The position numbers and the translations under genes are program-made. Below the pieces are notes generated by a model. That model made no database searches. It was not told the DNA's origin and was given only the letters and a program-made list of their open reading frames with translations. A DNA stretch of 64,000 nucleotides. Source: Oscillospiraceae bacterium. GTDB taxonomy: Bacteria > Bacillota > Clostridia > Oscillospirales > Oscillospiraceae. The stretch is from positions 806,001 to 870,000 of the forward strand of contig AP025582.1 of NCBI GenBank assembly GCA_022846075.1, given 5' to 3'. Shown one piece after another: positions 22,917 through 30,074 of the stretch. Positions within the stretch are counted from its first letter, which is position 1. The number at the start of each line of letters is the position of its first letter.

Positions 22917-25900
22917 AAGAGATCCTAATTACCTCGTCGGTGCTGATTCTGGTGATTCTGGTCCTGCGGCGGCTGTTTCGGAATACGATCTCCCGCCGGG
23001 CGCAGTACGCGCTGTGGGCGGTGGTACTGGTCCGGCTCCTGGTCCCGGTGAGCCTGCCCGCCGTGGACTTTTCCATTCTCACCGTCTCGGAACCGGTCCA
23101 GTCTGCGGTGGTACGGAGGATGGAGGAGCGGCCGGTGTATGTCCGCCCGGTGGAGCGGGCCTCCATCTCGGAGTACCCCATGGCCTACGACCTGGAGCCG
23201 GGGGACCAGATCCCCGTGGAAGAGAGCGCCGGGTATGTGGTTTTGGACGGCAACGGGGTCACGGTGACGAAATACGCGGAGAAAACGACGGCGGGGGAGA
23301 TCCTCGTCTGGATCTGGAAGGCGGGCGCCGCCGCCATGGCCTGCTTCTTCCTGCTGACGAACCTCCGCTTCTGGATTTTTTTGCGGAAGAACCGGAAGCC
23401 CTTCCCCACCCAGGCGCGGGCCTGCCCGGTCTACCTGTGTGAGGGCCTGCCCTCGCCCTGCCTCTTCGGCCTGTTCCGGCCCGCCGTCTACCTGACTCCC
23501 GCCGCCGCGGCCAATCCGGCCAGCCTGCGCCACGTGCTGTCCCATGAGGAGACCCACGCCCGGCACCTGGACCCCCTCTGGTCCCTCCTGCGGGGCGTCT
23601 GCCTGAGCCTCTACTGGTTCGATCCCCTGGTGTGGGCGGCGGCGTGGTGCTCCAGGACGGACTGTGAGCTGGCCTGCGACGAGGGGGCCCTCCGCCGTCT
23701 GGGAGACGGCGAGCGCCTGGCCTACGGCCAGACCCTTCTCTCCCTCATCCCGGTGCGCCGGGGCCCGGCCAATCCCCTGCTGTCCGCCACCACCATGACG
23801 GCGGGGAAGCGCCAGCTTAAGGAGCGGATCATCCGCATCACGGAAAACCGGCGGGGAGCGGCGGTAGCCCTGGTGACGGCCGCGGCCCTGGTGGCGGCGG
23901 TGAGCGCCTGCGCCTTCACCGGCTCCAAAGTGGAGGGCCCCCGGGCCCTCACCGGCGACGAGCTGGCCTTTTTCAACGAGGAGTTTTTCAACGGCGATGG
24001 CTACAACATTCACAATCAATTTCTTTCTTCTCTCTACAAGCGGCCGGAGAATATCGACCTTTTCGAGCTCTTTTACTGTGAGGGCTCCGCCTCCAGCGCC
24101 GAGGAAAATATGCTGGTCTACGGCCAGACCGAGCTGGAGTGCGCGGCCTATAAGCTGACCACCGCCGAGATGGACGCCCTGCTGACGAAAAATATGGGCC
24201 TCACCCTGGCCCAGACCAACCAGGTGGGCCTGGACTCCTTCACCTACCTGTCTGAACAGGACGCCTATTACTGGGCCCACGGCGACACCAATTACCGCAG
24301 CCGGGTGACCGTCTCCGTTGGAGAGCGGGAGGGGGATACCCTCCGCCTCTACTATGACGACGACTACATGGGCGGCGGCTGGAAGTGCCTGACCCTGGCC
24401 GAACAGGACGACGGCGGCTACCATTTCGTCTCCAACCAGCCCTCGGAGAAGCCCGCCATCCCCACACCCCTGCCCAAAGGCAAGCCTGAATACACCATCT
24501 CTCTGGCGGACCTGAAACCCTACCAGGCCCCGGCGGTGACGGTGGAGCCCCACGTGGGGGACTTCTCCGACCATTATAAGGACCGGCTGGAGAATTGGGA
24601 CATCGGGGGCCGCAACGTCCAGATCTACCGGGCCACCGACGGGAACATCCATGCCGCCGTGGTGGCGGAGGACGGCACCCGGAACGTGTTCCTCTCCGGG
24701 CTGGATGAGGACTGCCGCATGTTCTTCTACAACGACCTGTTCGGCCATGACGGCTTCTATGTGGCCTACTTCGGACAGGTCGGCACAAATGAGTACGGCA
24801 CCGTCTACGACTATTACTATTTTGCCGGCGAGGACGACACCCCCATCCTCCTGGCCCGGTGTACCTCCTGGGAGGAGAGCCTGATTTTGGACCTGGACGG
24901 AGACGGGACCAACGAACTGGTCTCCGGCGATCAAATTTTCTTCCAGCGGGACGGCATGGTGTACGAGGCAGACCTGCCCGACCTGCTGGCCAAGGCCTGG
25001 CCGGAGATCGGCTATTGGGATGACAGCGCATGGGACGCCGACGCCAAATGCCTTGCGGTGGCGGGGACCCTGGAGCCTCACAGCGGGGCGGGCAACTCCC
25101 GGACCTTCTGGCGCTACTTCTACTACGATGGGGAAAACCTGCTGGTCTACAAAGACAACCGGACCACCACCGACCACGTGGCCGAGGGGGTGGAGGGCCC
25201 CCAGGAGGTGCTGGAGGCGGCTAAGAGCTACGTCCTGTCCCGGCTGACCCAGCGGGAGGACGGCACTTTCGTGGACGCCGGCTGGTCGGACAACGAATCT
25301 GCGGTCTACGACGACTGGCGCGTCGAAAACCTCTCCAAGGCCTACCGCTACGAGGTGGGCGGCATCACCGTGATGGCCTACTATTTCAATTATGAGTTCC
25401 ACACCACCACCCCGGAAAAGGTGGTCCTGGCCGGCGGCCGCTACCTCAGCGAGGACGACTGGGCCAGCCCCGGCTATCCTAACTGTGACTGGCTCTTCTT
25501 CCACGTGAACGCCAACAGCGGGCCGGTGTATCTCTGGCACGACATGATCAACGATATGTCCCCGGACTCCGAGGGGTTCACGGCTCAAATCGAACAGCGC
25601 CTGAAGACCGCGGGCCTGCTCTATCCCAATCCGACAAGCCGGGCCCAGGCGGAGCTGGACGAGATTATGGCCAGTGAGTGGGTGACCCTGGAGCTGACCA
25701 CCGCCGACGGCCTCCGGGGCGGGGGCTACGAGGTGCCGACGGACTACGGGAATGGCCGAAACCGAGCCCTTTTCTTCACCGAGGCTTACGATTGGTCCTT
25801 CGCGGCGGGGGAGCCCGAGCCGCCCGCTGGCGCCATCTCCCTTTCGGTGTCCATGGACGGGGTCGTGACCTTCCAATTCTGGTCAGGCAGCGACCTGGTG

Positions 25901-26413
25901 CGCTGTGACGACCGGGGGGAGACCATCTGGTTCCGGGCGGTGAACAACGCCACCGACGACGTATTCGCCACCGATATTTTCAACTACATGCGCTACTGGT
26001 ACGACGAGGCGGAGTGGGAGGGCCTGACGGCCGGCCTCACTGTCCCGGACCAGGGCCAAAGCCTTCTGGAGCTGGCCCAGACCTGGGTGGACGCCTACGA
26101 GGGCACTATGCTCCAGGTCACCCCCGGCAGCAAGAACGCTTCCACCTACGTGAGGAACACCGTGGAGCTGGTGGAGGATATGCCCGAGGGCTGGTTCCCC
26201 GAGGATATCCTGGCCTATGAGCACTTTGCTTTTGCCTACACCACGGTCTTTGTCCCGGAGAACGACCGGGCCTTGATGTGGATGATGGCGGGCAACACCG
26301 TGGAGTACGAGGGAACCGACGCCCCCGCAGGGGCCTTTGAGTACAGCCGCCGGGGTGCTATGTACCTGGGGGACGACGGCCAGTGGCACTGCTCCGGCAT
26401 AGGCACCGGTTAA
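22913..26413 (+). CDS. BlaR1-like M56 metallopeptidase with very large extracellular region
   Basis: A 1166-residue protein, about twice the length of BlaR1. The N-terminal third has membrane helices and the M56 zinc peptidase: HEETH at residues 211-215 and ELACDE near residue 255. A further helix near residue 325 ends in VSACAF. The remaining 830 residues lie outside. They lack the penicillin-binding SxxK/SxN/KTG set I would expect of BlaR1 and instead contain tyrosine- and aspartate-rich beta modules including LDLDGDGTNEL, a calcium-loop-like motif. It probably senses an envelope signal other than beta-lactams and controls the BlaI-like repressor. The peptidase call is firm; the ligand is unknown. 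Confidence 0.85.
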   Translation: MKEILITSSVLILVILVLRRLFRNTISRRAQYALWAVVLVRLLVPVSLPAVDFSILTVSEPVQSAVVRRMEERPVYVRPVERASISEYPMAYDLEPGDQIPVEESAGYVVLDGNGVTVTKYAEKTTAGEILVWIWKAGAAAMACFFLLTNLRFWIFLRKNRKPFPTQARACPVYLCEGLPSPCLFGLFRPAVYLTPAAAANPASLRHVLSHEETHARHLDPLWSLLRGVCLSLYWFDPLVWAAAWCSRTDCELACDEGALRRLGDGERLAYGQTLLSLIPVRRGPANPLLSATTMTAGKRQLKERIIRITENRRGAAVALVTAAALVAAVSACAFTGSKVEGPRALTGDELAFFNEEFFNGDGYNIHNQFLSSLYKRPENIDLFELFYCEGSASSAEENMLVYGQTELECAAYKLTTAEMDALLTKNMGLTLAQTNQVGLDSFTYLSEQDAYYWAHGDTNYRSRVTVSVGEREGDTLRLYYDDDYMGGGWKCLTLAEQDDGGYHFVSNQPSEKPAIPTPLPKGKPEYTISLADLKPYQAPAVTVEPHVGDFSDHYKDRLENWDIGGRNVQIYRATDGNIHAAVVAEDGTRNVFLSGLDEDCRMFFYNDLFGHDGFYVAYFGQVGTNEYGTVYDYYYFAGEDDTPILLARCTSWEESLILDLDGDGTNELVSGDQIFFQRDGMVYEADLPDLLAKAWPEIGYWDDSAWDADAKCLAVAGTLEPHSGAGNSRTFWRYFYYDGENLLVYKDNRTTTDHVAEGVEGPQEVLEAAKSYVLSRLTQREDGTFVDAGWSDNESAVYDDWRVENLSKAYRYEVGGITVMAYYFNYEFHTTTPEKVVLAGGRYLSEDDWASPGYPNCDWLFFHVNANSGPVYLWHDMINDMSPDSEGFTAQIEQRLKTAGLLYPNPTSRAQAELDEIMASEWVTLELTTADGLRGGGYEVPTDYGNGRNRALFFTEAYDWSFAAGEPEPPAGAISLSVSMDGVVTFQFWSGSDLVRCDDRGETIWFRAVNNATDDVFATDIFNYMRYWYDEAEWEGLTAGLTVPDQGQSLLELAQTWVDAYEGTMLQVTPGSKNASTYVRNTVELVEDMPEGWFPEDILAYEHFAFAYTTVFVPENDRALMWMMAGNTVEYEGTDAPAGAFEYSRRGAMYLGDDGQWHCSGIGTG

Positions 26414-26427
26414 TAAGGAAAAGAGAA

Positions 26428-26461
26428 GGGACCCCCGGCGGACAACTCCGCCGGGGGCCCC
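26428..26461. terminator. GC-rich hairpin between convergent genes
   Basis: CCCCCGGCGGA (26432-26442) pairs with TCCGCCGGGGG (26447-26457). On the minus strand it is followed by a T/C-rich run, so it can end the ferredoxin gene; on the plus strand it follows the sensor gene. Confidence 0.7.
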
Positions 26462-26520
26462 TTCAGCCTTCCCCTGGGGGAAGGTGTCGCCGGCAAGGCC
26501 GGTGACGGATGAGGGGAACG
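26462..26520. repeat. Likely interspersed palindromic element
   Basis: Two small hairpins, CCTTCCCCTGGGGGAAGG and GCCGGCAAGGCCGGT, then GACGGATGAGGGG. I recall similar intergenic elements in other gut Clostridia, but there is only one copy in this window. Confidence 0.4.
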
Positions 26521-26555
26521 CCTCCCCCCAAAACCGCCTCCGCCAAACGCCCCGC

Positions 26556-27251
26556 TTACCGTTCCAAAATCTGCCCGTCGGTCCCGATGGTCACCACCTG
26601 CCAGGGGATCATCCTCCCGCTGTTTCGCAGGGCGGCCACGGCGGCCTGCTCGATCCCGCCGCAGCAGGGCACTTCCATCCGGGCCACGGTCAGGCTCTTG
26701 ATCTCGTTTTGCCGCAGGATTTCCGTCAGCTTTTCCGAATAGTCGCAGCCGTCCAGCTTGGGACAGCCGATCAGAGTCACCCGCCCCCGGATGAAATCGG
26801 CGTGGAAGCTGCCGTAGGCGTAGGCGGCGCAGTCGGCGGCGATGAGCAGGTGGGCGCCGTCGAAATAGGGGGCCCTCACCGGGGCCAGCTTGATCTGCAC
26901 CGGCCACTGGCTTAGCTGGGAGCCTCCGTCCGTAGCGGGCCGGGCCGGGGCGGCCTCCCGCCGGATGGCCCTGGACTGGCTGCCGGGGCAGCCGCAGGGC
27001 AGGGGCGCTTCCGAAGCCTCCTGGCGGGCCTTCACGGCCGCGGCGTCGTAGGCGCCGGCCTCCCGCTCCACAAAGGTGATGGCCCCGGTGGGGCAGGCGG
27101 GCAGGCAGTCTCCCAGGCCGTCGCAGTAGTCATCCCGCAAAAGCCGGGCCTTTCCGTCCACCATGCCGATGGCCCCCTCGTGGCAGGCGTCGGCGCAGGC
27201 ACCGCAGCCGTTGCACGCCTCCTCGTCGATGTGAATGATCTTACGTATCAT
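26556..27251 (-). CDS. 4Fe-4S ferredoxin-domain protein
   Basis: A 231-residue protein. A full CxxCxxCxxxC motif (CNGCGACADAC) lies at about residues 14-24. The second motif is CDGLGDCLPACP, with glycine replacing the second cysteine of the usual set, as in a recognisable family that precedes a cysteine-poor domain. The C-terminal domain has VTLIGCPKLDGCDY and EVPCCGG, which may bind a further cofactor. ATG 27251 follows AAGGAGG; an in-frame ATG 18 bases upstream lacks a site. It is divergent from a Crp/Fnr regulator gene 100 bp away, which probably controls it. It is likely a redox protein; its partner is unknown. Confidence 0.82.
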   Translation of the reverse strand: MIRKIIHIDEEACNGCGACADACHEGAIGMVDGKARLLRDDYCDGLGDCLPACPTGAITFVEREAGAYDAAAVKARQEASEAPLPCGCPGSQSRAIRREAAPARPATDGGSQLSQWPVQIKLAPVRAPYFDGAHLLIAADCAAYAYGSFHADFIRGRVTLIGCPKLDGCDYSEKLTEILRQNEIKSLTVARMEVPCCGGIEQAAVAALRNSGRMIPWQVVTIGTDGQILER

Positions 27252-27280
27252 GGAATGATCCTCCTTCATAGGCTTAGTCC

Positions 27281-27339
27281 TTGACTTTCCAGGCTTAGAA
27301 TACTACAATGCCTCTCATAAGTCTGTTGTTAAAACAACA
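27281..27339 (+). promoter_or_regulatory. Crp/Fnr gene promoter with dyad operator
   Basis: TTGACT (27281-27286), 17 bases, TACAAT (27304-27309). TGTTGTT (27324-27330) and AACAACA (27333-27339) form an inverted repeat just after the expected start, suggesting autorepression and control of the divergent ferredoxin gene. Confidence 0.6.
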
Positions 27340-27350
27340 AAGGAGGAAAC

Positions 27351-28013
27351 ATGGAACTGGAAATTTTGGCCCACTCCCCCCTGTTCCAGGGGGCCGGGGT
27401 GGAAGAGCTTCCCGCTATGCTGGACTGTCTGGAGGCCCGGAGGCGGTCCTTTCCCAAAGGGGCGGTCATCCTGGCCGCCGGCAAACCCGCCCCCGCCCTG
27501 GGACTGGTGCTCTCCGGCCGGGTCCAGATCGAGAACGACGACGCCTGGGGCAACAAGAGCGTGCTGGACAGCGTGGGCCCCGGGGCGGTCTTTGCCGAGA
27601 CTTACGCCTGCCTGGCCGGGGAGCCCATGATGGTCAGCGCCGTGGCGGCGGAGGAGGCGGAAATTTTGTTTCTCCACGTGGACCGGCTGTTTCAGCCCTG
27701 TTCCGCCGCCTGCGGGCACCAGGGCAGGCTGCTGCGGAATCTGCTGTCCATCTCCGCGCAAAAAAACCTGAACCTCTCCCGCCGCATTTTCCACACCTCT
27801 TCCAAGACCATCCGGGGCAGGCTCCTCTCCTACCTCTCCTACCAGGCGGCGCGGGCGGGGAGCCGGGAGTTTACCATCCCCTTTGACCGCCAACAGCTGG
27901 CCGACTACCTCAGCGTGGACCGCAGCGCCCTCTCCGGCGAGCTGGGCAAAATGCGGCGGGAGGGACTGCTGGAGGTGGAGAAAAACCGCTTCTCGCTGAA
28001 GGCCGCCCTTTGA
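27351..28013 (+). CDS. Crp/Fnr-family transcriptional regulator
   Basis: A 220-residue regulator. The N-terminal cyclic-nucleotide-binding-like beta barrel covers about residues 1-120, the dimerising helix about 120-150, and the C-terminal winged helix has DRQQLADYLSVDRSALSGEL (about 178-197). It lacks the N-terminal cysteine cluster of FNR. Relatives next to ferredoxin-like genes respond to nitrosative or redox signals, some through haem. AAAGGAGG lies 6 bases before the ATG. Confidence 0.9.
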   Translation: MELEILAHSPLFQGAGVEELPAMLDCLEARRRSFPKGAVILAAGKPAPALGLVLSGRVQIENDDAWGNKSVLDSVGPGAVFAETYACLAGEPMMVSAVAAEEAEILFLHVDRLFQPCSAACGHQGRLLRNLLSISAQKNLNLSRRIFHTSSKTIRGRLLSYLSYQAARAGSREFTIPFDRQQLADYLSVDRSALSGELGKMRREGLLEVEKNRFSLKAAL

Positions 28014-28082
28014 GCCGCCCTTGAAAAGAGGGCCGAAAGGGGGTACAATAACCCGGAATAAGAAACGAGGAGCAAAGATACG

Positions 28083-28826
28083 ATGATCGAGGAAAAACAG
28101 CTTCAACTGGACATCCACACCCATACCCTGGCCAGCGGCCACGCCTACGGGACCATCCGGGAAAACGCCCAGGCTGCGGCGGAGCAGGGCCTTAGGCTGC
28201 TGGGCATCAGTGAGCACGCCCCCGGCATCCCGGGGACCTGCGACCCCATCTACTTCCGCAACCTGGAGGTGGTGCCCCGGAACCTTTTCGGCGTCCGGCT
28301 GCTCCTGGGCTCGGAGATCAATATTTTGAACGGCGGCGGCCTCTCCCTGGAGGAGCGGGTCCTCTCCTGCCTGGACTACCGCATCGCCGGGGTCCACAGC
28401 CTGTGCTACGACCTGGGGACGGTGGGGCGGAACACCGAGGACATGCTGGCCGTCATCCAAAACCCCTGGGTGGACGCCATCGTCCACCCCGACGCCCGGG
28501 CGGTGGACTTGGACTACCGGGAGATCGTCCCCGCGGCGGGGGAGCACCACACCCTGCTGGAGCTGAACAACAGCTCCCTGACCCACCCCACCAAGGGGGA
28601 GCGGTGCAGGGACAACTACCGGGAGATGCTCTCCCTGTGCCGGCAGTACCAGGTGCCTGTGATCCTGGGCAGCGACGCCCATGACCCCTCCGCGGTGGGG
28701 GCGCTGGGGGGCGTATTGGAACTTGTGAACGAAATGGATTTCCCCGAGGCGCTGGTTATGAACCTGGATCACGAAACCTTTCTGGCCTTCCTGGCCCAAA
28801 AGCACGAAAAATTGGGGCTGGAGTGA
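28083..28826 (+). CDS. PHP-domain phosphoesterase, YcdX-like
   Basis: A 247-residue PHP-family hydrolase. Metal-binding motifs are visible: DIHTHT near residue 10, ISEHAP near residue 42, HSL near 104, HPDAR near 137 and GSDAHD near 198. Together they form the trinuclear metal site of YcdX-like phosphatases. It is cytoplasmic. It lies 69 bp after the Crp/Fnr gene and may share its transcript. The substrate is unknown; polymerase-type and histidinol-phosphatase PHP proteins differ in length and context. Confidence 0.88.
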   Translation: MIEEKQLQLDIHTHTLASGHAYGTIRENAQAAAEQGLRLLGISEHAPGIPGTCDPIYFRNLEVVPRNLFGVRLLLGSEINILNGGGLSLEERVLSCLDYRIAGVHSLCYDLGTVGRNTEDMLAVIQNPWVDAIVHPDARAVDLDYREIVPAAGEHHTLLELNNSSLTHPTKGERCRDNYREMLSLCRQYQVPVILGSDAHDPSAVGALGGVLELVNEMDFPEALVMNLDHETFLAFLAQKHEKLGLE

Positions 28827-28827
28827 T

Positions 28828-28865
28828 AAAAAGCCGCTGGAGCGATTGCCGCTCCGGCGGTTTTT
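28828..28865 (+). terminator. Rho-independent terminator after the PHP gene
   Basis: GCCGCTGGAGCG pairs with the CGCTCC and GGCGG stretch, with A-run before and TTTTT after; it could act on both strands. Confidence 0.85.
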
Positions 28866-28896
28866 GGGTTACCAAATGATTCCGGAAGCGATGGCT

Positions 28897-28925
28897 GAAT
28901 AGGGAAAAGAAACCTGCGGATACTA
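28897..28925 (+). promoter_or_regulatory. Sigma-G-like promoter of spoVT
   Basis: GAATA (28897-28901), 17 bases, then GATACTA (28919-28925), against the Bacillus sigma-G pattern GHATR-N18-CATNHTA. The -35 matches fully and the -10 at six of seven. spoVT is a sigma-G gene in Bacillus, which supports the call. Confidence 0.65.
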
Positions 28926-28964
28926 AGAAACGTCAATCGAATGAACCGCAGGAGGCAGAGAGAT

Positions 28965-29507
28965 ATGAAAGCGACCGGAATCGTGCGGCGGATCGACGAC
29001 CTGGGGAGAGTGGTCATCCCTAAGGAGATCCGGCGTACCATGCGTATCCGCGAGGGCGACCCGCTGGAGATATACACGGACAAAGACGGCGAGGTCATCT
29101 TCAAGAAATATTCCCTGATGGGCGGGCTGGCCGACTTCGCCAGCCAGGTATGCGAGACCCTGAACAAGACCACCGGCCAGGTGGCCGTCATCACCGACCG
29201 GGACGCCTGCATCGCAGTGGCGGGCGCCCCCCGGCGGGACCTGATGGACAAGCGCCTCAGCGAGCGGCTGGAGAGCGTGCTGGAGGGGCGGAAGATCTAT
29301 CAGTTCCAGGCCGGCGACACCCCCATCCCGGTGAGCGAGGAGAACGGAAAGTTTTTCGTCTCCTGCGCCGCGCCCATCCTGGCGGAGGGCGACGTGCTGG
29401 GCTGCGTCCTCTTTGCGGGGGCGGAGGGTGAGCTGAACTCCGGCGAGACCGAGTACAAGCTCCTGCAGACCATGTCCGGCTTTCTGGGCCGGCACATGGA
29501 GAGCTGA
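28965..29507 (+). CDS. spoVT: Stage V sporulation protein T (AbrB/SpoVT family)
   Basis: A 180-residue regulator. Residues 1-50 are an AbrB-type swapped-hairpin DNA-binding domain (TGIVRRIDDLGRVVIPKEIR), and the rest is a GAF-like domain, the exact layout and length of SpoVT. SpoVT tunes sigma-G-dependent gene expression in the forespore. ATG 28965 follows AGGAGG; the in-frame upstream ATG at 28941 has no good site. The promoter looks sigma-G dependent, and a terminator follows. Confidence 0.95.
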   Translation: MKATGIVRRIDDLGRVVIPKEIRRTMRIREGDPLEIYTDKDGEVIFKKYSLMGGLADFASQVCETLNKTTGQVAVITDRDACIAVAGAPRRDLMDKRLSERLESVLEGRKIYQFQAGDTPIPVSEENGKFFVSCAAPILAEGDVLGCVLFAGAEGELNSGETEYKLLQTMSGFLGRHMES

Positions 29508-29514
29508 GGGCAGG

Positions 29515-29553
29515 AAAAAGCGCCCGTCCCCTTCCGAGGGGGCGGGCGTTTTT
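29515..29553. terminator. Bidirectional terminator after spoVT
   Basis: GCGCCCGTCCCC pairs with GGGGGCGGGCG around TTCCGA, with an A-run before and TTTTTT after. It also ends the small leftward gene. Confidence 0.88.
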
Positions 29554-29640
29554 TCACACCGCGGCCTGAAACAGGAGGATCAGCAGGATGTTGACCGCGA
29601 ACAGGACAGCCAGGGATGCCCAGGGCCTTTTCTCGTCCAT
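29554..29640 (-). CDS. Small membrane protein, 28 residues
   Basis: A short leftward frame: a charged start MDEKRPW followed by one hydrophobic helix (ASLAVLFAVNILLILLF) and a short tail. GGAGG lies eight bases before the ATG, a terminator follows, and a sigma-G-like promoter sits 45 bp upstream. Those three signals make it a believable gene despite its size. I know no named family; a forespore membrane micropeptide is an inference. Confidence 0.55.
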   Translation of the reverse strand: MDEKRPWASLAVLFAVNILLILLFQAAV

Positions 29641-29684
29641 TTCCACTCCCTCCGCTTTTTCAGTGTACGCCGGGGCGGGGGCGG

Positions 29685-29723
29685 GTATGCCCTGTATATT
29701 TTGGAGGCATACGGCCCATACTC
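29685..29723. promoter_or_regulatory. Symmetric, divergent sigma-G-like promoter
   Basis: GTATG (29685-29689), 18 bases, CATAC (29708-29712) reads the same on both strands, so each half can be a -35 for one direction and part of a -10 for the other. Rightward there is also a better match, GTATA (29694-29698)-N18-CATACTC (29717-29723). It serves the 88-residue gene rightward and possibly the 28-residue gene leftward. Confidence 0.5.
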
Positions 29724-29751
29724 TGGAAAAGAGAAAAGGAGGGAGCGCGCA

Positions 29752-30018
29752 GTGATCAAAGGGATCAGCCGGCGGGTCATCGTGGTCAAATCCCCGGACC
29801 GCCGTTTTTTTGAGGAGGCCATTTTTATCGTTCGGGAGGGGGCCATCGGCTCACCGGGGGTCACCGCCGAGCAGGTGGTGGAGGAGGCCCGGCGGGTGGC
29901 CGACGGCTTTGTGAAAAAGAACCACGCCCCCTGGTACAAAAAAATCCCCGCCCCGGGCTATGTGGCCATGGGGGCCCTTCTGTCCACGGTGCTGTGGAGC
30001 GTGGCCCTGCTGCTGTGA
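29752..30018 (+). CDS. Small single-pass membrane protein of unknown function
   Basis: An 88-residue protein starting at GTG 29752 after AAAGGAGG. The first 70 residues are charged and mixed (VIVVKSPDRRFFEEAIFIV and EEARRVADGF). The C-terminal 20 form one transmembrane helix, so it is tail-anchored with its body inside. I do not recognise a family. The sigma-G-like promoter and neighbouring spoVT suggest forespore expression. A terminator follows closely. Confidence 0.7.
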   Translation: MIKGISRRVIVVKSPDRRFFEEAIFIVREGAIGSPGVTAEQVVEEARRVADGFVKKNHAPWYKKIPAPGYVAMGALLSTVLWSVALLL

Positions 30019-30029
30019 AATGAAAAAGA

Positions 30030-30066
30030 AACGCCCCGGTCCAGAAGGACCGGGGCGCTTTTCTTT
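30030..30066. terminator. Bidirectional terminator between convergent genes
   Basis: CGCCCCGGTCC pairs with GGACCGGGGCG around AGAA, flanked by an A-rich run and CTTTTCTTT. Confidence 0.85.
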
Positions 30067-30074
30067 CAGGAAGA

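Noticed and set aside
22913-26413. Beta-lactam resistance locus
   Set aside because: No beta-lactamase or penicillin-binding-protein gene is adjacent and the sensor lacks a visible penicillin-binding domain.
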